Shown in pieces: positions 19,795 to 30,384 of a stretch of DNA of 64,000 nucleotides. How positions within the stretch are numbered: position 1 is the first letter of the stretch; every line of letters begins with the position of its first letter. The stretch comes from Aradus depressus (Eukaryota > Arthropoda > Insecta > Hemiptera > Aradidae). The notes beneath the pieces were generated by a model. It had not been told where the DNA came from. It searched no databases and saw only the letters and a list, made by a program, of their open reading frames with translations. Location: positions 30,298,908 to 30,362,907 of the forward strand of contig OY759219.1 in the NCBI GenBank assembly GCA_963662175.1, read 5' to 3'. The position numbers and the translations under genes were made by a program.

Positions 19795-20178
19795 TGAATA
19801 TAGCCTATGATGAAGTTGGGAGTGGCAAAAAAGATAATGATTAGCGAACTGAAAATTAATTAAGAAAACAAAATTTTGATGGAATAGGTAGAGACATGTT
19901 ATACCCCTGCAGACTGAGGGGTTTCGACAGCGAAGGGGTCTGACAGGCAACCAAAAAAAAGTTAGATGAATGATAGCCCAAACTGACCCAGACAACAGTT
20001 GAACGGATCTTGAACCGGTCCTCTGTCCAGACATGACCAGGTGGAAATTTGAAACTAACGTATTTGTCAATGTGACATGACTGCAAGGAGCGGTATTAAT
20101 GAGTCTAAGTATGCCAGATAACATGCAGTCCGAAGAAGTGCAACGGGTTCGTACATATAAGCGATATATATAGGATCC
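19795..20178. other. Unassigned stretch with a minus-strand open frame
   Basis: A minus-strand frame of 139 codons (20124-19705) starts MLSGILRLINTAP and runs into the SINE-1 copy, so its C-terminal third is repeat. The first ~90 residues are not recognised; no support beyond openness. Confidence 0.35.
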
Positions 20179-20179
20179 A

Positions 20180-20415
20180 GGTTTAATAACTGAGAGGTAA
20201 CAAAAACCTTGAGCTTGCCGTTGGATGGGACGTTAGTCGAAGGTTCCGAATGTCAGGTACTCGTTAAGGACCTATACCCTAGGTGAATAAACCTAGGTGG
20301 GCAAAGATTAGGACTCCCACTGTAGAGTCGGGCTCATGTCCACTAAGGACTGACGAAAGAGGCGATATGACCTCTTAGTTCAAGCCTGGGCATGGGTCAT
20401 AAAACTTAACTTACC
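20180..20415 (+). repeat. SINE-1 copy, head missing
   Basis: AAAACCTTGAGCTTGCCG through CCTAGGTGAATAAACCTAGG to tail GGCATGGGTCATAAAACTTAAC. The tail looks like a mutated CCTAA type. Confidence 0.78.
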
Positions 20416-20439
20416 CTCTAAGTTGAGGAACGCGGACAT

Positions 20440-20640
20440 ATTGAGCTTAATGCAAAAACTCCAATAACTTCATTAGTATGGAATGTATCGATTTGAAATT
20501 TTATATTTAAATCCAAAAAACCGAAAAATTCAAATAACCTATTGATCTTCAAATTGGTAAATTAGTTTAAGGGGAGAGTGAAAACTTCGTTTATTAATTT
20601 GCGCTGGGGAAGTACAATGCTGCTGATTATTTTGTTATAT
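20440..20640 (+). repeat. Family B module and tail
   Basis: AATGTATCGATTTGAAATTTTATA, GGAGAGTGAAAACTTCG, GCGCTGGGGAAGTACAATGC. 20641-21210 is AT-rich and unassigned. Confidence 0.6.
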
Positions 20641-21212
20641 TTCGATTGACAAGTCTCTAAGACATTTATTAATTTCTGACTCGGTAAGCCAGACCATTGA
20701 ATATTGTCGAAATTTGGAAACAAATTCAAAATTTCTCCCCAAAATCCCTCAGTACAATATTGGATGTTCCATTCTTTGTTCTTTTCCTCCATTATCCAGA
20801 GCAACCTTCTAATTTTAAATTTAATTAAAAACCTGAAAACTCTTTAAAAGTTTTCCAAGCCCCCCACAGGTAGAAAGACAGTATTTTCAGGTTAAAGAAC
20901 TTTTAACTTATAAATTACTTCATCCAAATTCATTATTTCAGGTATACCTGCTGGAAATCCTTGCGTTCCCCGAAAAAGTTATCAAGCATTTTGCATAATT
21001 TTTAAACATTTCTTTTTTTTTTTCAAAATGTATTTTAACATTTGGGTATTTTTTTTGTGAACCTCATGTCTCTGATATAGTATAAAAATTCAACAAACAG
21101 CCAAAGTAATTTCCGTCATAAAAAATAACCTATAAATAAATTAATTTTATTTATTAATAATTGATTTTATTTATTTTAATATTATTGTATATATTTTTTT
21201 GAATGAATGCTA

Positions 21213-21398
21213 TGTTAGGTTTTATGACTCATGCCCGGGCTTTAAATACGAGGTCATATCGCCTACTACCAGAGCGCTCTTTCGTCGCTCTGGTGGACAT
21301 GAGCCCGTCTCTACTGTGGGAGTCCTAAATTTTGCCTACCCTAAATTTTTATTCACCTAGGGTAGGGGTCTTGTAGTAGTACCACGAGTACCTGACAT
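21213..21398 (-). repeat. SINE-1 copy, interrupted by a hAT insertion
   Basis: The plus strand begins GTTAGGTTTTATGACTCATG (CCTAA-type tail) and runs through the body to ACGAGTACCTGACAT, where the hAT-like end TGTGGCGGATTTA begins. An extra TAGTAGTACC lies near 21374. Confidence 0.82.
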
Positions 21399-22376
21399 TG
21401 TGGCGGATTTAACGAAAAAGCACCGGTCAGCAAAAGCTCTCCGGGCCCCGTGCTTATTCCAAAGAACATAACATTTGAATTTGTTTTATCACAGTCTTTA
21501 TACATGATATGGGAAAAAATATATGTTTGGTTGTAAAATACATTTATTTCACTGATATAAAAAACAAAGCTAACATTTTGTTTGTCTACGCCGTACTTCG
21601 GATGGGACGTTAAGCGATGGTCCCGAGCCTGTACGATGTCAGGTACTCGTTAAAGACCGCTGCCCTAGGTGAATAAAAATTTAGGGTAGGCAAAATTTAG
21701 GACTCCCACAGTAGAGTCGGGCTCATGTCCACCACAGTGATAAAAGAGCTCTCTGGTAGTAGGCGATATGACCTCGTAGTTAAAGCCCGGGCATGAGTCA
21801 TAATAACTAACTAAAATAGCAATGAGAATCTTTAAGAAATTTTTAATCCTCTTCTTGCTTTTCGTTCAGCAAATAATTCCATTGTGGTATTCAATTCAAT
21901 TTGGTTGGCAACATTTGGTTTTATGTAGAGAATACTGTAATCGTCTTGTGTTTCTCCAATCATTGCAACACGTCGAAAAGCTTTCATTTTAATGAACTCA
22001 TTCCTCGTTCTGCACTTGATGAGCTAATTGGAATTGTTAAAAAAAAAAAACGAAACAGGCTGCAGCATTCTGGAATACTGTCGGTTAGATTTTTTTTGAA
22101 TGATGAATTCCAAATACTATAAAGGACCATCTCGAGTAGAATCTTGCTTTTTAAGAAAGTAGAAACGATGAGAAACTAATCAATTCATTCTTGAGAGCAG
22201 TCGTAAACATTTCAGGATACATTTGAATCAAATCGCGAATCTTCCATGTTTTTCAACGTTATAGACTTGAGAAATCCAAAAACTGAATTTTTCTCTTGAA
22301 ATCCTTTTGTCATTTCTTATGGTGTGAGAGGCCTATGGGGCAATGCTTAATGGCTGACCTGCTAAATCCACCATTG
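21396..22376 (-). mobile_element. hAT element remnant, ZMYM1-like transposase C-terminus
   Basis: Ends are related inverted repeats: CATTGTGGCGGATTTAACG at 21396 and, on the minus strand from 22376, CAATGGTGGATTTAGCAGG. On the minus strand between them are fragments of a hAT transposase: IRDLIQMYPEMFTTALKNE, then TIPISSSSAERGMSSLK (the SAERxFSxLK box of the hAT dimerisation domain), then after a frameshift IELNTTMELFAERKARRGLK, close to the end of such proteins. A SINE-1 copy sits inside. No clean 8-bp duplication was found. Inactive. Confidence 0.72.
21587..21815 (+). repeat. SINE-1 copy nested in hAT remnant
   Basis: CGGATGGGACGTTAAGCGATGG to tail GAGTCATAATAACTAACTAA, near consensus. The head is missing. 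It lies between the left end of the hAT remnant and its transposase fragments, opposite in orientation to the SINE-1 at 21213. Confidence 0.85.
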
Positions 22377-22459
22377 CTATGAAATTATTTGTTTCTGATA
22401 CTTAAGATTTTCTGCAGAGATATTGTGAAACACTTAATAAAATATAGAATATTAGCGCA

Positions 22460-22570
22460 AAGGGTGGACCGGTTTTGGAGGGGGAGCGGAAAATTAATTG
22501 ATTAATTCGTTCTGGAGAAGTACATTGCCAATGATCCACTGATGACTTTTTATCAATTTTAATGGGTTAT
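22460..22570 (+). repeat. Family B tail
   Basis: GGACCGGTTTTGGAGGGGGAG, TTGATTAATTCGTTCTGGAG, AAGTACATTGCC and a diverged hairpin. Confidence 0.65.
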
Positions 22571-23920
22571 TAACCTCTGGTCATCAGGAGTTATTGAAAA
22601 AAATTATAATAAAAATTGGCTTTACATCTTATACTACGGCAGTAAATGGCTACAAAAAAAAATCTATCTTATTTATGATATATCATCCGAGTAATAAAAA
22701 CTATGAAAAACACATAATCCCATTTGATGGAAATATTCAAATTTGAATGACTATTGCTGATCGCAATCAATTGTTTAATATGTAAATCTCATCATTAATT
22801 ATCAATGAATAATTCACTTAATTTTTTATTTATTTTATTTTTTCAAAGCTACAGAATTTGGATTTATTTTGTTTTATGTAATTTTAATGAAACGGATGTA
22901 GATGTTAACATGTTAATATGAAGTATAATATATAAATAATAAATAAATAAACAAAATTAATAATAATTAAAACAAAAGGAATAAATATTACCATATTTCC
23001 TGTAGAAATTATAGCTGGTCTGCTACTAAATTTTGATTTCTACAGTAATTTCCGCAAAGGTCCCTAAAGCCCGGGCATTAGTCATAAAATGATAAATAAC
23101 AAACAAACAATATATATATATATATGTATATATATACCTATCTAATATTCATTAAATATTTTTCTCTTCCTTTTTCCTGGTTTCATTTTAAACATTTCTA
23201 TATTTAAATTGAAAGAATTTTTATTACATTTTTTGATGTTTTTCATTTTACCAAAAATTATTTTCTTTAACTTCTCATTTTGTATGAATTTTAATGAATT
23301 TATTTATTTTATATATACATAAAAGTATATCACTCTGAAAGTAGCGGCTCACAATGATATATCAGTTAATATATTATATACCTGTATATATATATATATT
23401 TTTTTTTTTTGGATCTCCACCTGTCTGTTATTTTGGACACATTTTTGGCTCGGCCCCGCTTTTTGGAATGTCCACCTCCCTAATATACATTTATTTATTT
23501 CATCACTTTATCTTGTGTATAAAATTTATTTCCCTGATATTTATGTTATTATTTTTTTGCTACCTAACAAATTTTAGGAATATGGAAACTTTTTCTTTCA
23601 TCAAATTTTTTCCCACATGAGAAATTTATATTTGAATTTATTTTGTTTCAGGTGAGTGTTCATGGTTGCAACAGTCCAAATTTGAAGTAATTTTTTTTTT
23701 TTTTTTTTTCGTATGTGAGTATTTATTATATACAAGATTATGCATATATATTCCTACTGTGGAACCTGTCATTTTCTCTGCGTACAAGAGAAATATGATG
23801 AAAATTAGCAAAATAAAAAACAAATAGAATGAATGTTTCGCAGTGGCGAATCTACAGAATTTTGATCAATTCATTTTGGATGATATCTGAATAATAATTA
23901 TATAAATATATATAATAATA
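22571..23920. other. AT-rich region, mostly unassigned
   Basis: Very AT-rich with (TA)n runs at 23112-23137 and 23384-23400 and T runs. A SINE-1 tail scrap (AAAGCCCGGGCATTAGTCATAA) lies at 23056-23090, and CAGTGGCGAATCTACAG at 23841 could be a hAT end scrap. No gene seen. Confidence 0.45.
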
Positions 23921-23924
23921 ATAA

Positions 23925-24200
23925 TACCCCGCCCAGGCCTATAGGTTTTTGTTCTGTGGGAGGTGAAAAAACATTGAGCACGCCATCCTTCGGAAGGGTC
24001 GTTAAGCGATGGTCCCGAGCCTGTGTGATGTCAGCTCCTTGTTGCAGACCCCTACCCTAGGTGAATAAGCCTAGATTAGGGATAATTTAGGACTCCCATA
24101 GTAGAGTCGGGCTCATGTCCACCAGATTGGCGAAAGAGCGCTCTGGTAGTAGGTGATATGACCTACCAGTTAATAAAACCCGAGCATTTCTAACTGTAAT
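23925..24200 (+). repeat. SINE-1 copy, diverged
   Basis: GTGGGAGGTGAAAAAACATTGAGC through CCTAGGTGAATAAGCC to AACCCGAGCATTTC; the head is reduced to CCCGCCCAGGCC. Confidence 0.75.
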
Positions 24201-24575
24201 AATCATAATTCCTAGTAAAAATAATGATTATGATAGTTATTGGAGTTATTTTATCACAATATAGAATGAATCATTATTCATTTAGATTTAATTATTTACT
24301 TTAATTATATTTTAATTTTTAAAATAAGTTTAAATTTAATTACATTTATGTAATAATGTAGGTGCAGGAACATGACTCATTGAAGTGAGACAATATGTGG
24401 ACGATATTACAAAATTGGAGCCAATCCCTTTGACGTGTGGCGCGAACGCCAATCGTCCATCCACATTGGCCCAATGTTTGAAGTCAGCATTACACTTAAC
24501 ATAATGCAGTACCTAATCGAAGAGTCGTCTGTGAAATTGATTGAGAAATTTATCGTATTGCTGGGCTTCTTTGGG
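24201..24575. other. Unassigned stretch
   Basis: AT-rich to 24370, then a short segment of more balanced composition (24400-24570, ACGCCAATCGTCCATCCACATTGG). No recognised product. Confidence 0.35.
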
Positions 24576-24579
24576 CCTC

Positions 24580-24885
24580 TGTCGATAGAATGAATGTATC
24601 GACAGAAAATTTCATATGTGAATTTAAAACCACATAATGAAGACACATCAATTTTCAGTGGAATCAGAAGCACACAGGGGTGGGGGCTCAATTTAAGAGC
24701 CCTATTAACTGCCGAAGTAATGAATTTATCGACACAAAATTTAAAGTAGTTTGTCAACTGCTGAATATTAGCGCAAATTGTCGATTGGGTTTGGAGAGAA
24801 CGCGAAAAGAAAGTTAATTGAATAATTCTGGGGAAGTACATCGCTGGTGATTCACCGACGATTTTTATTTTTTATTTTTTTTTTG
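24580..24885 (+). repeat. Family B, two modules and tail
   Basis: AATGAATGTATCGACAGAAA, CCGAAGTAATGAATTTATCG, then the tail TTCTGGGGAAGTACATCGC and the hairpin GGTGATTCACCGACG followed by a T run. 24886-25600 is unassigned. Confidence 0.7.
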
Positions 24886-25599
24886 CTGAGGAAACTAGCA
24901 AACAGAACAGCTCTTGAGCTCCGCCTAGTAGCCAATTTGCCTGCGGCTGCTAATGTTTATGATATATTGTTCACTTTTAAATTCCAGTAGTAGTCAGCTT
25001 CTAAGTTATTACTAACAGAAGCCAGCCACCGGGTGATCAGGAGTCATCATTAGTATTTTGACTGATTGACTAATTCAAAAAATATGACTAACCACTTTTT
25101 TTTCTTTTTCGAAGCCTCCCGACCAGAAAACTTCAAAACTCATTTTTTATTTTTAAATTGTGAACATTTGACTTTTTGGAAGAATAAAAAAAATATATAT
25201 ATATTTTCCAAATGGAAATAAATAATTTATGTAAGTCGTTATAAAACAATCATAGAACAATTAAAATGATGGGATGGGAAAATTCAAAAAATAATTTGAA
25301 ACTTCAACAAAACTTTACCCCGATCCAGCATTAAGTTGTGAAATATATTGTTTTTATACAAAGGGGAGATAGAAGTACTTATTTAAGCTGTAAAAAATTT
25401 GTACTTTTTAAAATAAAAATAGATGGGTGAGTGGGAAGTCGAATATATTCGGATAACTAAGGTTGGCAGTTTTATTTAAGGGAAGAAAAGACTCATTTAT
25501 CCGAATAAAAACAAAAAAATATACTTTTCCAGGGGCATTAATCGGCTGTTTTTGTCCACCGTCTGAAAAATATACCGATTTAGTGCTTTACTTACAATA

Positions 25600-25670
25600 A
25601 GTGACTTCTAAATCATCATACTAAATTTCTTGTTGATACATTCCTTACATGGGCATATATTTATGGCGAT
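25600..25670 (-). repeat. Family B scrap
   Basis: TAAATCATCATACTAAATTTC, TTGATACATTCCTTACATGG: one partial minus-strand module. Confidence 0.5.
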
Positions 25671-25671
25671 T

Positions 25672-25946
25672 ATCGGTAGGCTCAGTGGTATGCGTGCTTG
25701 CTTAGTGAGCTCAAGATCGCGGGTTCGAAACCCAGCCGAGGCCCTTAGTTTATTTTATCTGGGAGGTAAAATAAAGTTAAGTATGTTGTCCTTCGGATGA
25801 AATATTAGGTGAATAAAAGTTTAGGGTAGGCAAAATTTCGGATTCACATACGTTAAGTCAGGCTCATGTTCACCAAAGCGTTCTGTTAGAAGACGATATG
25901 ACCTCGTTGTTATAGCCCGCGGGCATGAATCACAATAACTTACTAT
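25672..25946 (+). repeat. SINE-1 copy with near-complete head
   Basis: The head ATCGGTAGGCTCAGTGGTATG and GCGGGTTCGAAACCCAGCC keep both promoter boxes. The body is shortened (GTATGTTGTCCTTCGGATG, then a deletion) and the tail is CATGAATCACAATAACTTAC. Confidence 0.85.
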
Positions 25947-26628
25947 GACTTTATGTCTATGTTAAACAAATTCTTCGTTTTTATTTATTTTATTATTTTT
26001 CCACTATATCGACACAGAAATGTATTCGAATACAATACACTGAACAGCCTGTAAAATATAGAGCTCATTACAAAAAATTAATAAAATTCGTCTGTCTGTA
26101 AGCAAATAGAATGATTGACATCACTATAATTTTGACTGTAATAAAGTGATTAGTGTAATTAATTAATATTATTGATCACATATAACATTAACAGATCTTT
26201 CGAACAGATACCCCCTCCCGCCCGAAATGCGCCCCCCCCACGTGACACTTCCATTTACATCAATCATCAGACATCTTTTGAAAGGGCCACTTTCAGATAT
26301 TAATAAACATATTATCATTGACGGAGACAAATGATTTCTACCCAACATTTGAGTTATCAATTCTCTATAAGCTAGACTGCATTTTTTTTTTTTTTTCTTA
26401 TATATATTCTAATTTTCGAATTTTCCTCTTTCTAGATAACCAACCGGTTATTAAGCTGCTTCTATTTACAATTCAATGACTTGAATTATTCATGTTAATT
26501 GAGCGTTTTATTCATTTTGTTCGATGGAATAAAATTCTATTACTTCTTTCTATGAGGTAGAGTGGTAACGACCTGTAGATAGCCCGTCGCCAATGACCAT
26601 AATAGTTGTTGCGACTGTAAAGTCATAA
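25947..26628. other. Unassigned AT-rich stretch
   Basis: No recognised repeat or gene. Minus-strand frames of about 60 codons lack motifs. Confidence 0.4.
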
Positions 26629-26630
26629 TA

Positions 26631-27283
26631 CAGTAGAACCTCTATAAGTCGAACATCAAGGGAGACGCCAAAAAATTCGAGTTATAGAGGATTTCGACAG
26701 GCGGATTTTGATTCGACTTGTAGAGGTTAAGATTCATTCTAACTAATTTTGAGTTAGAGAGGTGAAATAAATAAAAATTCAAGTTATAGAGGTAACAAAC
26801 ATATTTATATTTATTATAAATCAACATTATTTCAAAACATCCTTCAAAAATACGTAGTATATGAAGGTATTAAAAAAAGTCTGTAATTTTTTTTTGCTTT
26901 AGATAATTGGTAATCCTATTTATTGTATACTCCTAAATTGTTTTATAAGAAACAATGGTGTACATTGTCGGCAAATTCTTAAAGTCGGTAACTTATTTTT
27001 CTTCGAGCTATAGAGGTAATAAGTTTCAAATAATCGAGTTGAAAAGGTTGTAAAATAAAACATTGCTATGTTCGAGATACAGAGGTCCAATACATTTTTT
27101 CGAGTTATAGAGGGAAAATATGTACCAAAATGGCTTGTAGGGACTCACTGATTATTTCGACTAATAGAGGGTTGATATTTCGAGTAATGGAGGTTTTGGG
27201 GCTTGAAGGGAAAGGAACAAAAGTTTTTTTCGAGTTTTGGAGGTTTTCGACTTATCGAGGTTCGACTTAAAGAGGTTCTACTG
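26631..27283. mobile_element. pogo/Tigger-like MITE with iterated subterminal motif (653 bp)
   Basis: Terminal inverted repeats CAGTAGAACCTCTATAAGTC (left) and CAGTAGAACCTCTTTAAGTC (right, reverse complement), flanked by TA at 26629-26630 and 27284-27285. This TIR type belongs to pogo/Tigger elements of the Tc1/mariner superfamily. The inside has no transposase, but the TIR-derived phrase (CGAGTTATAGAGG and variants) recurs about a dozen times throughout in one orientation from each side, for example near 26675, 26715, 27005, 27105, 27165, 27185 and 27235. It could be a row of transposase-binding sites. Confidence 0.88.
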
Positions 27284-27291
27284 TATAAAAA

Positions 27292-27530
27292 ATTAAGTCG
27301 CCGGTGCATCACCGGCAATGTTCTTCCCCATATTAAATTAATCAACTAAGTTTTTTTTTCTCCTGCCAAAAACAATACATCGATTATCTAATATCAATAG
27401 TTAGGACTTCTGAATCATACTAGTTTTTGTTTTGATACACTCATTCGTTCTGGGGAGGTATATATAAGGTGATTCACTGACAACCTTTTTTAGGGGAGGT
27501 TAAGGGAAGTAATGAATGTAGTTGTGTAGT
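27292..27530. repeat. Family B tails, opposed
   Basis: Minus strand: GCCGGTGCATCACCGGCAATG, TTCTTCCCCATATTAAATTAATC. Plus strand: TCATTCGTTCTGGGGAGGTA and GGTGATTCACTGACAAC. Confidence 0.6.
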
Positions 27531-27534
27531 TGGT

Positions 27535-27745
27535 TAATGACTCATGCCCGGGCTTTACCTGCGAGGTCATGTTACCTACTACCAGAGCGACAAAGGAGCG
27601 CTCTGACATCGCATTGCTCAACGTCCAAACTGAAGGACGACGTGCTCAAGTATTTTTTACCTCCTAGATAAAATAACCTAAGGGCCATGGCCGGGCTTCG
27701 AACTCGTCATCTTGAGCTCAGTAGGCTATCACGCTACCTCTGATA
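27535..27745 (-). repeat. SINE-1 copy, diverged
   Basis: AATGACTCATGCCCGGGCTTTA to CGAACTCGTCATCTTGAGC and CACGCTACC; the CCTAGG middle is deleted (jump at 27605). Confidence 0.78.
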
Positions 27746-28025
27746 TTGGATGTATCAAAACTCATATTTGAGTTATTATATTTCAATTCAAAACTTCATA
27801 GGAGAATTTATATCAAATTTCAGTCAAATCGGCCGAAGGAAAGTGCATGATTTGAGGAGGGGAACTCAACTCAAAAACCCTTACAACCTTGTCGACTGTC
27901 GTTGTAACGAATGTATCAACAAAAAATTGTGTACCACCTTTTGATTTTCAAACAAATCGCTAAATTGGATTTAGAGGAAGAGCGAAAGCTTAGTTGATTA
28001 ATTGGCGCTGAGGCAGTATTGATAT
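27745..28025 (+). repeat. Family B copy
   Basis: GGATGTATCAAAACTCATATTTG, CAAATCGGCCGAAGGAAAG, CGTTGTAACGAATGTATC, AGAGGAAGAGCGAAAGC and GGCGCTGAGGCAGTA. Confidence 0.65.
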
Positions 28026-28027
28026 TT

Positions 28028-28212
28028 GGTTTTTTTATCTGGAAGGTGCAAAAACCGTGAGCACGCCGTCCTTTGAATGGGACGTTTAGTGATAGTTCCG
28101 AGCCTGTACAATATTAGGAACTCGTTAAAGACTTGAGATGGTTAAAGAGCGCTCTGGTAGTAGGCGATATGACCCCTTAGTTAAAGCCCGGGCTTGAGTC
28201 ACAATAACTAAC
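28028..28212 (+). repeat. SINE-1 copy, internally deleted
   Basis: TTTTTTATCTGGAAGGTGCA, GAGCACGCCGTCCTTTG, then deletion to GAGCGCTCTGGTAGTAGGCG and tail GGCTTGAGTCACAATAACTAAC. Confidence 0.78.
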
Positions 28213-29385
28213 AAAAAAGAAATAATTAAAATAGTAAATGTTTTATCAGGTGGGGTAGGTTATTACGGAAGGCTACCGGAATTGGAAAGGGGAAGTGTTG
28301 TAAATTATGCAGATACGGTTGGGGGCGTGGATACTTTATCATGATAAAGTACTCAATGATCCACTAATCCGCTTATGCTTTACTACACTGCGCTAGGGTA
28401 CGCGAATATTCTCTTCTACGCAACTACATATAATATACCCGCTGCTCTCCTACGATTTTCCAAGGACTAGTTAACCGTGTTACGACTTAACCGGGATAAC
28501 CTCACGAAAATAAAGAACGCCCTCCGTAAAAACTCCAATATTAAAATTACCAAAAAATGATAGTCGACCCAAAATACCGTCGGAAAAAAAGTGGACCCCT
28601 ATGAAAGATTTGCGAAAATTGGAACATCCTAGAGGTCCTTGTTGGATCGGATTCGGCTTGTTTTACGCGTTTGTAACTCGATGGGCTATTAATCACTGGG
28701 TCCTTGGTAGAAATATGTTAAGGCTATATAAGGGTCCAATCGGAGACTTAGGGAAAGCCCTAACGGGATTGCTTATTCGGGGCCTATCAGGACTTCCCTG
28801 ACAGTGTTGTTCAGAGTTGGGACTATGTTCCGGTCTTATCAGAATCTCTACCTACGTCCACTACTGGTGAACCTTTCAACAAACCGAGTATATCAACTCA
28901 TCATCAGTGGCACATCCCACCCGTACAGTGGATTGACTAACTTCCCCTAGCTGGGACGTGAAAAGTCAGAAGGACAATATCCACTGCCATCTTTATCAGA
29001 CGAGTACGTTGCAAGACTTAGTATATGATAAGGATCAACCGGTTATCATTAGAGTTAACAGTTTAAACTGTTGTTAGCTTGCAGTAAAGAGTGGTTCGAC
29101 GGTAGTTCACCAGATGGAGGTAATGGCTTCATTTTCCCGGGTTACCGACACGCAATCCCCCAAGACTATCATTGTTATTAAGAGACCCTTGCTCATTTGC
29201 ATATAACCCATTATCTGATTTGGAGATTTGCTTTTTTTTTAAGCTCAGAACTAATGTGTATGAATATATATTAGGTAACGATTTGAGTTAATTCGTTAAA
29301 GAAAAAAATGTGTTCTTTTTGCTTGGAAATTGCTTTAGTTTTAGTAGAAAACGTTTAGTTAAGATTTATATTTTCTTAATCTTGT
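28213..29385. other. Compositionally distinct unassigned region with a degenerate hammerhead-like motif
   Basis: Closer to 45% G+C than its flanks. A TATA-like CTATATAAGGG lies at about 28716 with frames on both sides; a 66-codon frame (28601-28801, MKDLRKLEHPRGP) is not recognised. On the minus strand 28915-28860 reads GCCACTGATGATGAG, hairpin, CTC, then disrupted GAAAGGTTCACCAG, resembling the family D hammerhead with an insertion before GAAA. This may be a remnant of a larger retroelement. Confidence 0.4.
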
Positions 29386-29424
29386 ATGAAATCGGTTGCT
29401 AGACTTCAGTTCAAAAAGACCCTT

Positions 29425-30012
29425 TTACGTAGCCTAGGAGCACAAGGGATTTCCCTTATAGGTAGCCTAGGAGCGCAAAGGACCCGCCTCTTACTTAGCC
29501 TAGGAGCACCAGGGATTTGTCTTACACGTAGCCTAGAAGCGCAAAGGGCTTGCTTCTACGTAGCCTAGGAGCACAAGAGATTTGCCTTTTAGGTAGCCTA
29601 GAAGCGCAAAGGACTCGCCTCTTCCGTAGCCTAGGAGCACAAGGGATTTCCCTTATAGGGTAACCTAGGAGCGCAAAGAACTCGCCTCTTACTTAGCCTA
29701 GGAGCACCAGGGATTTGCCTTACACGTAGCCTATAAACACAAAGGGCTTCTACGTAGCCTAGGAGCACAAAGGATTTTCCTTATAGGTAGCCTAGGAGCG
29801 CAAAGGACCCGCCTCTTATTTAGCCTAGGAGCACCAGGGATTTGTCTTACACGTAGCCTAAAAGCGCAAAGGGCTTGCTTCTACGTAGCCTAGGAGCACA
29901 AGAGATTGGTTGCCTTTTAGGTAGCCTAGGAGTGCAAAGAACTCGCCTCTTACTTAGCCTAGGAGCACAAAGGATTTGTCTTTTAGGTAGTCTGCGAGCG
30001 CAAAGGACTTGT
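29425..30012. repeat. 33-bp minisatellite with higher-order variation
   Basis: About 17-18 copies of a 33-bp unit that begins GTAGCCTAGGAGC(A/G)C. Alternating variant types (ACAAGGGATTTCCC, GCAAAGGACCCGCC, CCAGGGATTTGTC, GCAAAGGGCTTGC) recur in the same order, a higher-order period of about four units (132 bp). Because 33 is divisible by 3, reading frames stay open in long stretches: plus-strand 11-residue repeats such as GSLGAQRTRLL and minus-strand KRQILCAPRLS. I do not take these as genes. Confidence 0.92.
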
Positions 30013-30040
30013 ACTTTTTCACAATATACTACCATGATAT

Positions 30041-30271
30041 TTCTTGGTGGTAGGCAGATGTAGTGGACTTACTTGTTAAATAATTAATAATATGTATCAG
30101 TCCAACATTTATTAAACCACGACTAGTTTCGTCAGTAAACTGACATCTTCAGGTGGAATCTAAACATACATGAACCAAAAATAGTCTAGAATTTTCGAGT
30201 AATTGACATGTTTACTGACGAAACTAGCCGTGGTTTAATAAATTGTTGGACTGATACACCTTATTACTTAT
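30041..30271 (-). mobile_element. Hammerhead-like inverted-pair element, family A/B (231 bp)
   Basis: Exact 12-bp duplications CTACCATGATAT at 30029-30040 and 30272-30283. It starts TTCTTGGTGGTAGGCAGATG, homologous to the start of the 415-bp element at 10132. Minus-strand motif 30156-30117: CCAC, CTGAAGA, extra T, GTCAG-TTTA-CTGAC hairpin, GAAAC, TA, GTC, GTGG, giving stem I CCAC/GTGG, a GTC cleavage-site triplet, and a self-complementary ACTAGT after GAA. The plus-strand partner (30210-30235) keeps only the second half of the motif. No coding capacity. Confidence 0.88.
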
Positions 30272-30384
30272 CTACCATGATATGACCTACTTGCCATTAC
30301 ATGCTGTTTTCGTATACTAGAAAACAATTCAGTACAAGAAATATATTGTGTAGTATATCACGTGAATTAAAATTGCACGAATCA

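Noticed and set aside
19705..20124. 139-codon minus-strand frame as a gene
   Set aside because: Its C-terminal part is a SINE-1 copy read in antisense, and the rest has no recognisable motif or supporting context.
23354..23620. Membrane protein frame (88 codons)
   Set aside because: Hydrophobic residues come from T-rich codons in AT-rich DNA; no other evidence.
24407..24841. 144-codon minus-strand frame as a gene
   Set aside because: Almost all of it lies in family B modules, which give similar antisense frames at many loci (for example 8264-8626 and 11063-11389).
29386..30063. Protein-coding repeat gene from the 33-bp array
   Set aside because: Frames are open on both strands only because the unit length is a multiple of 3; no start context, unique domain or conserved flank supports coding.
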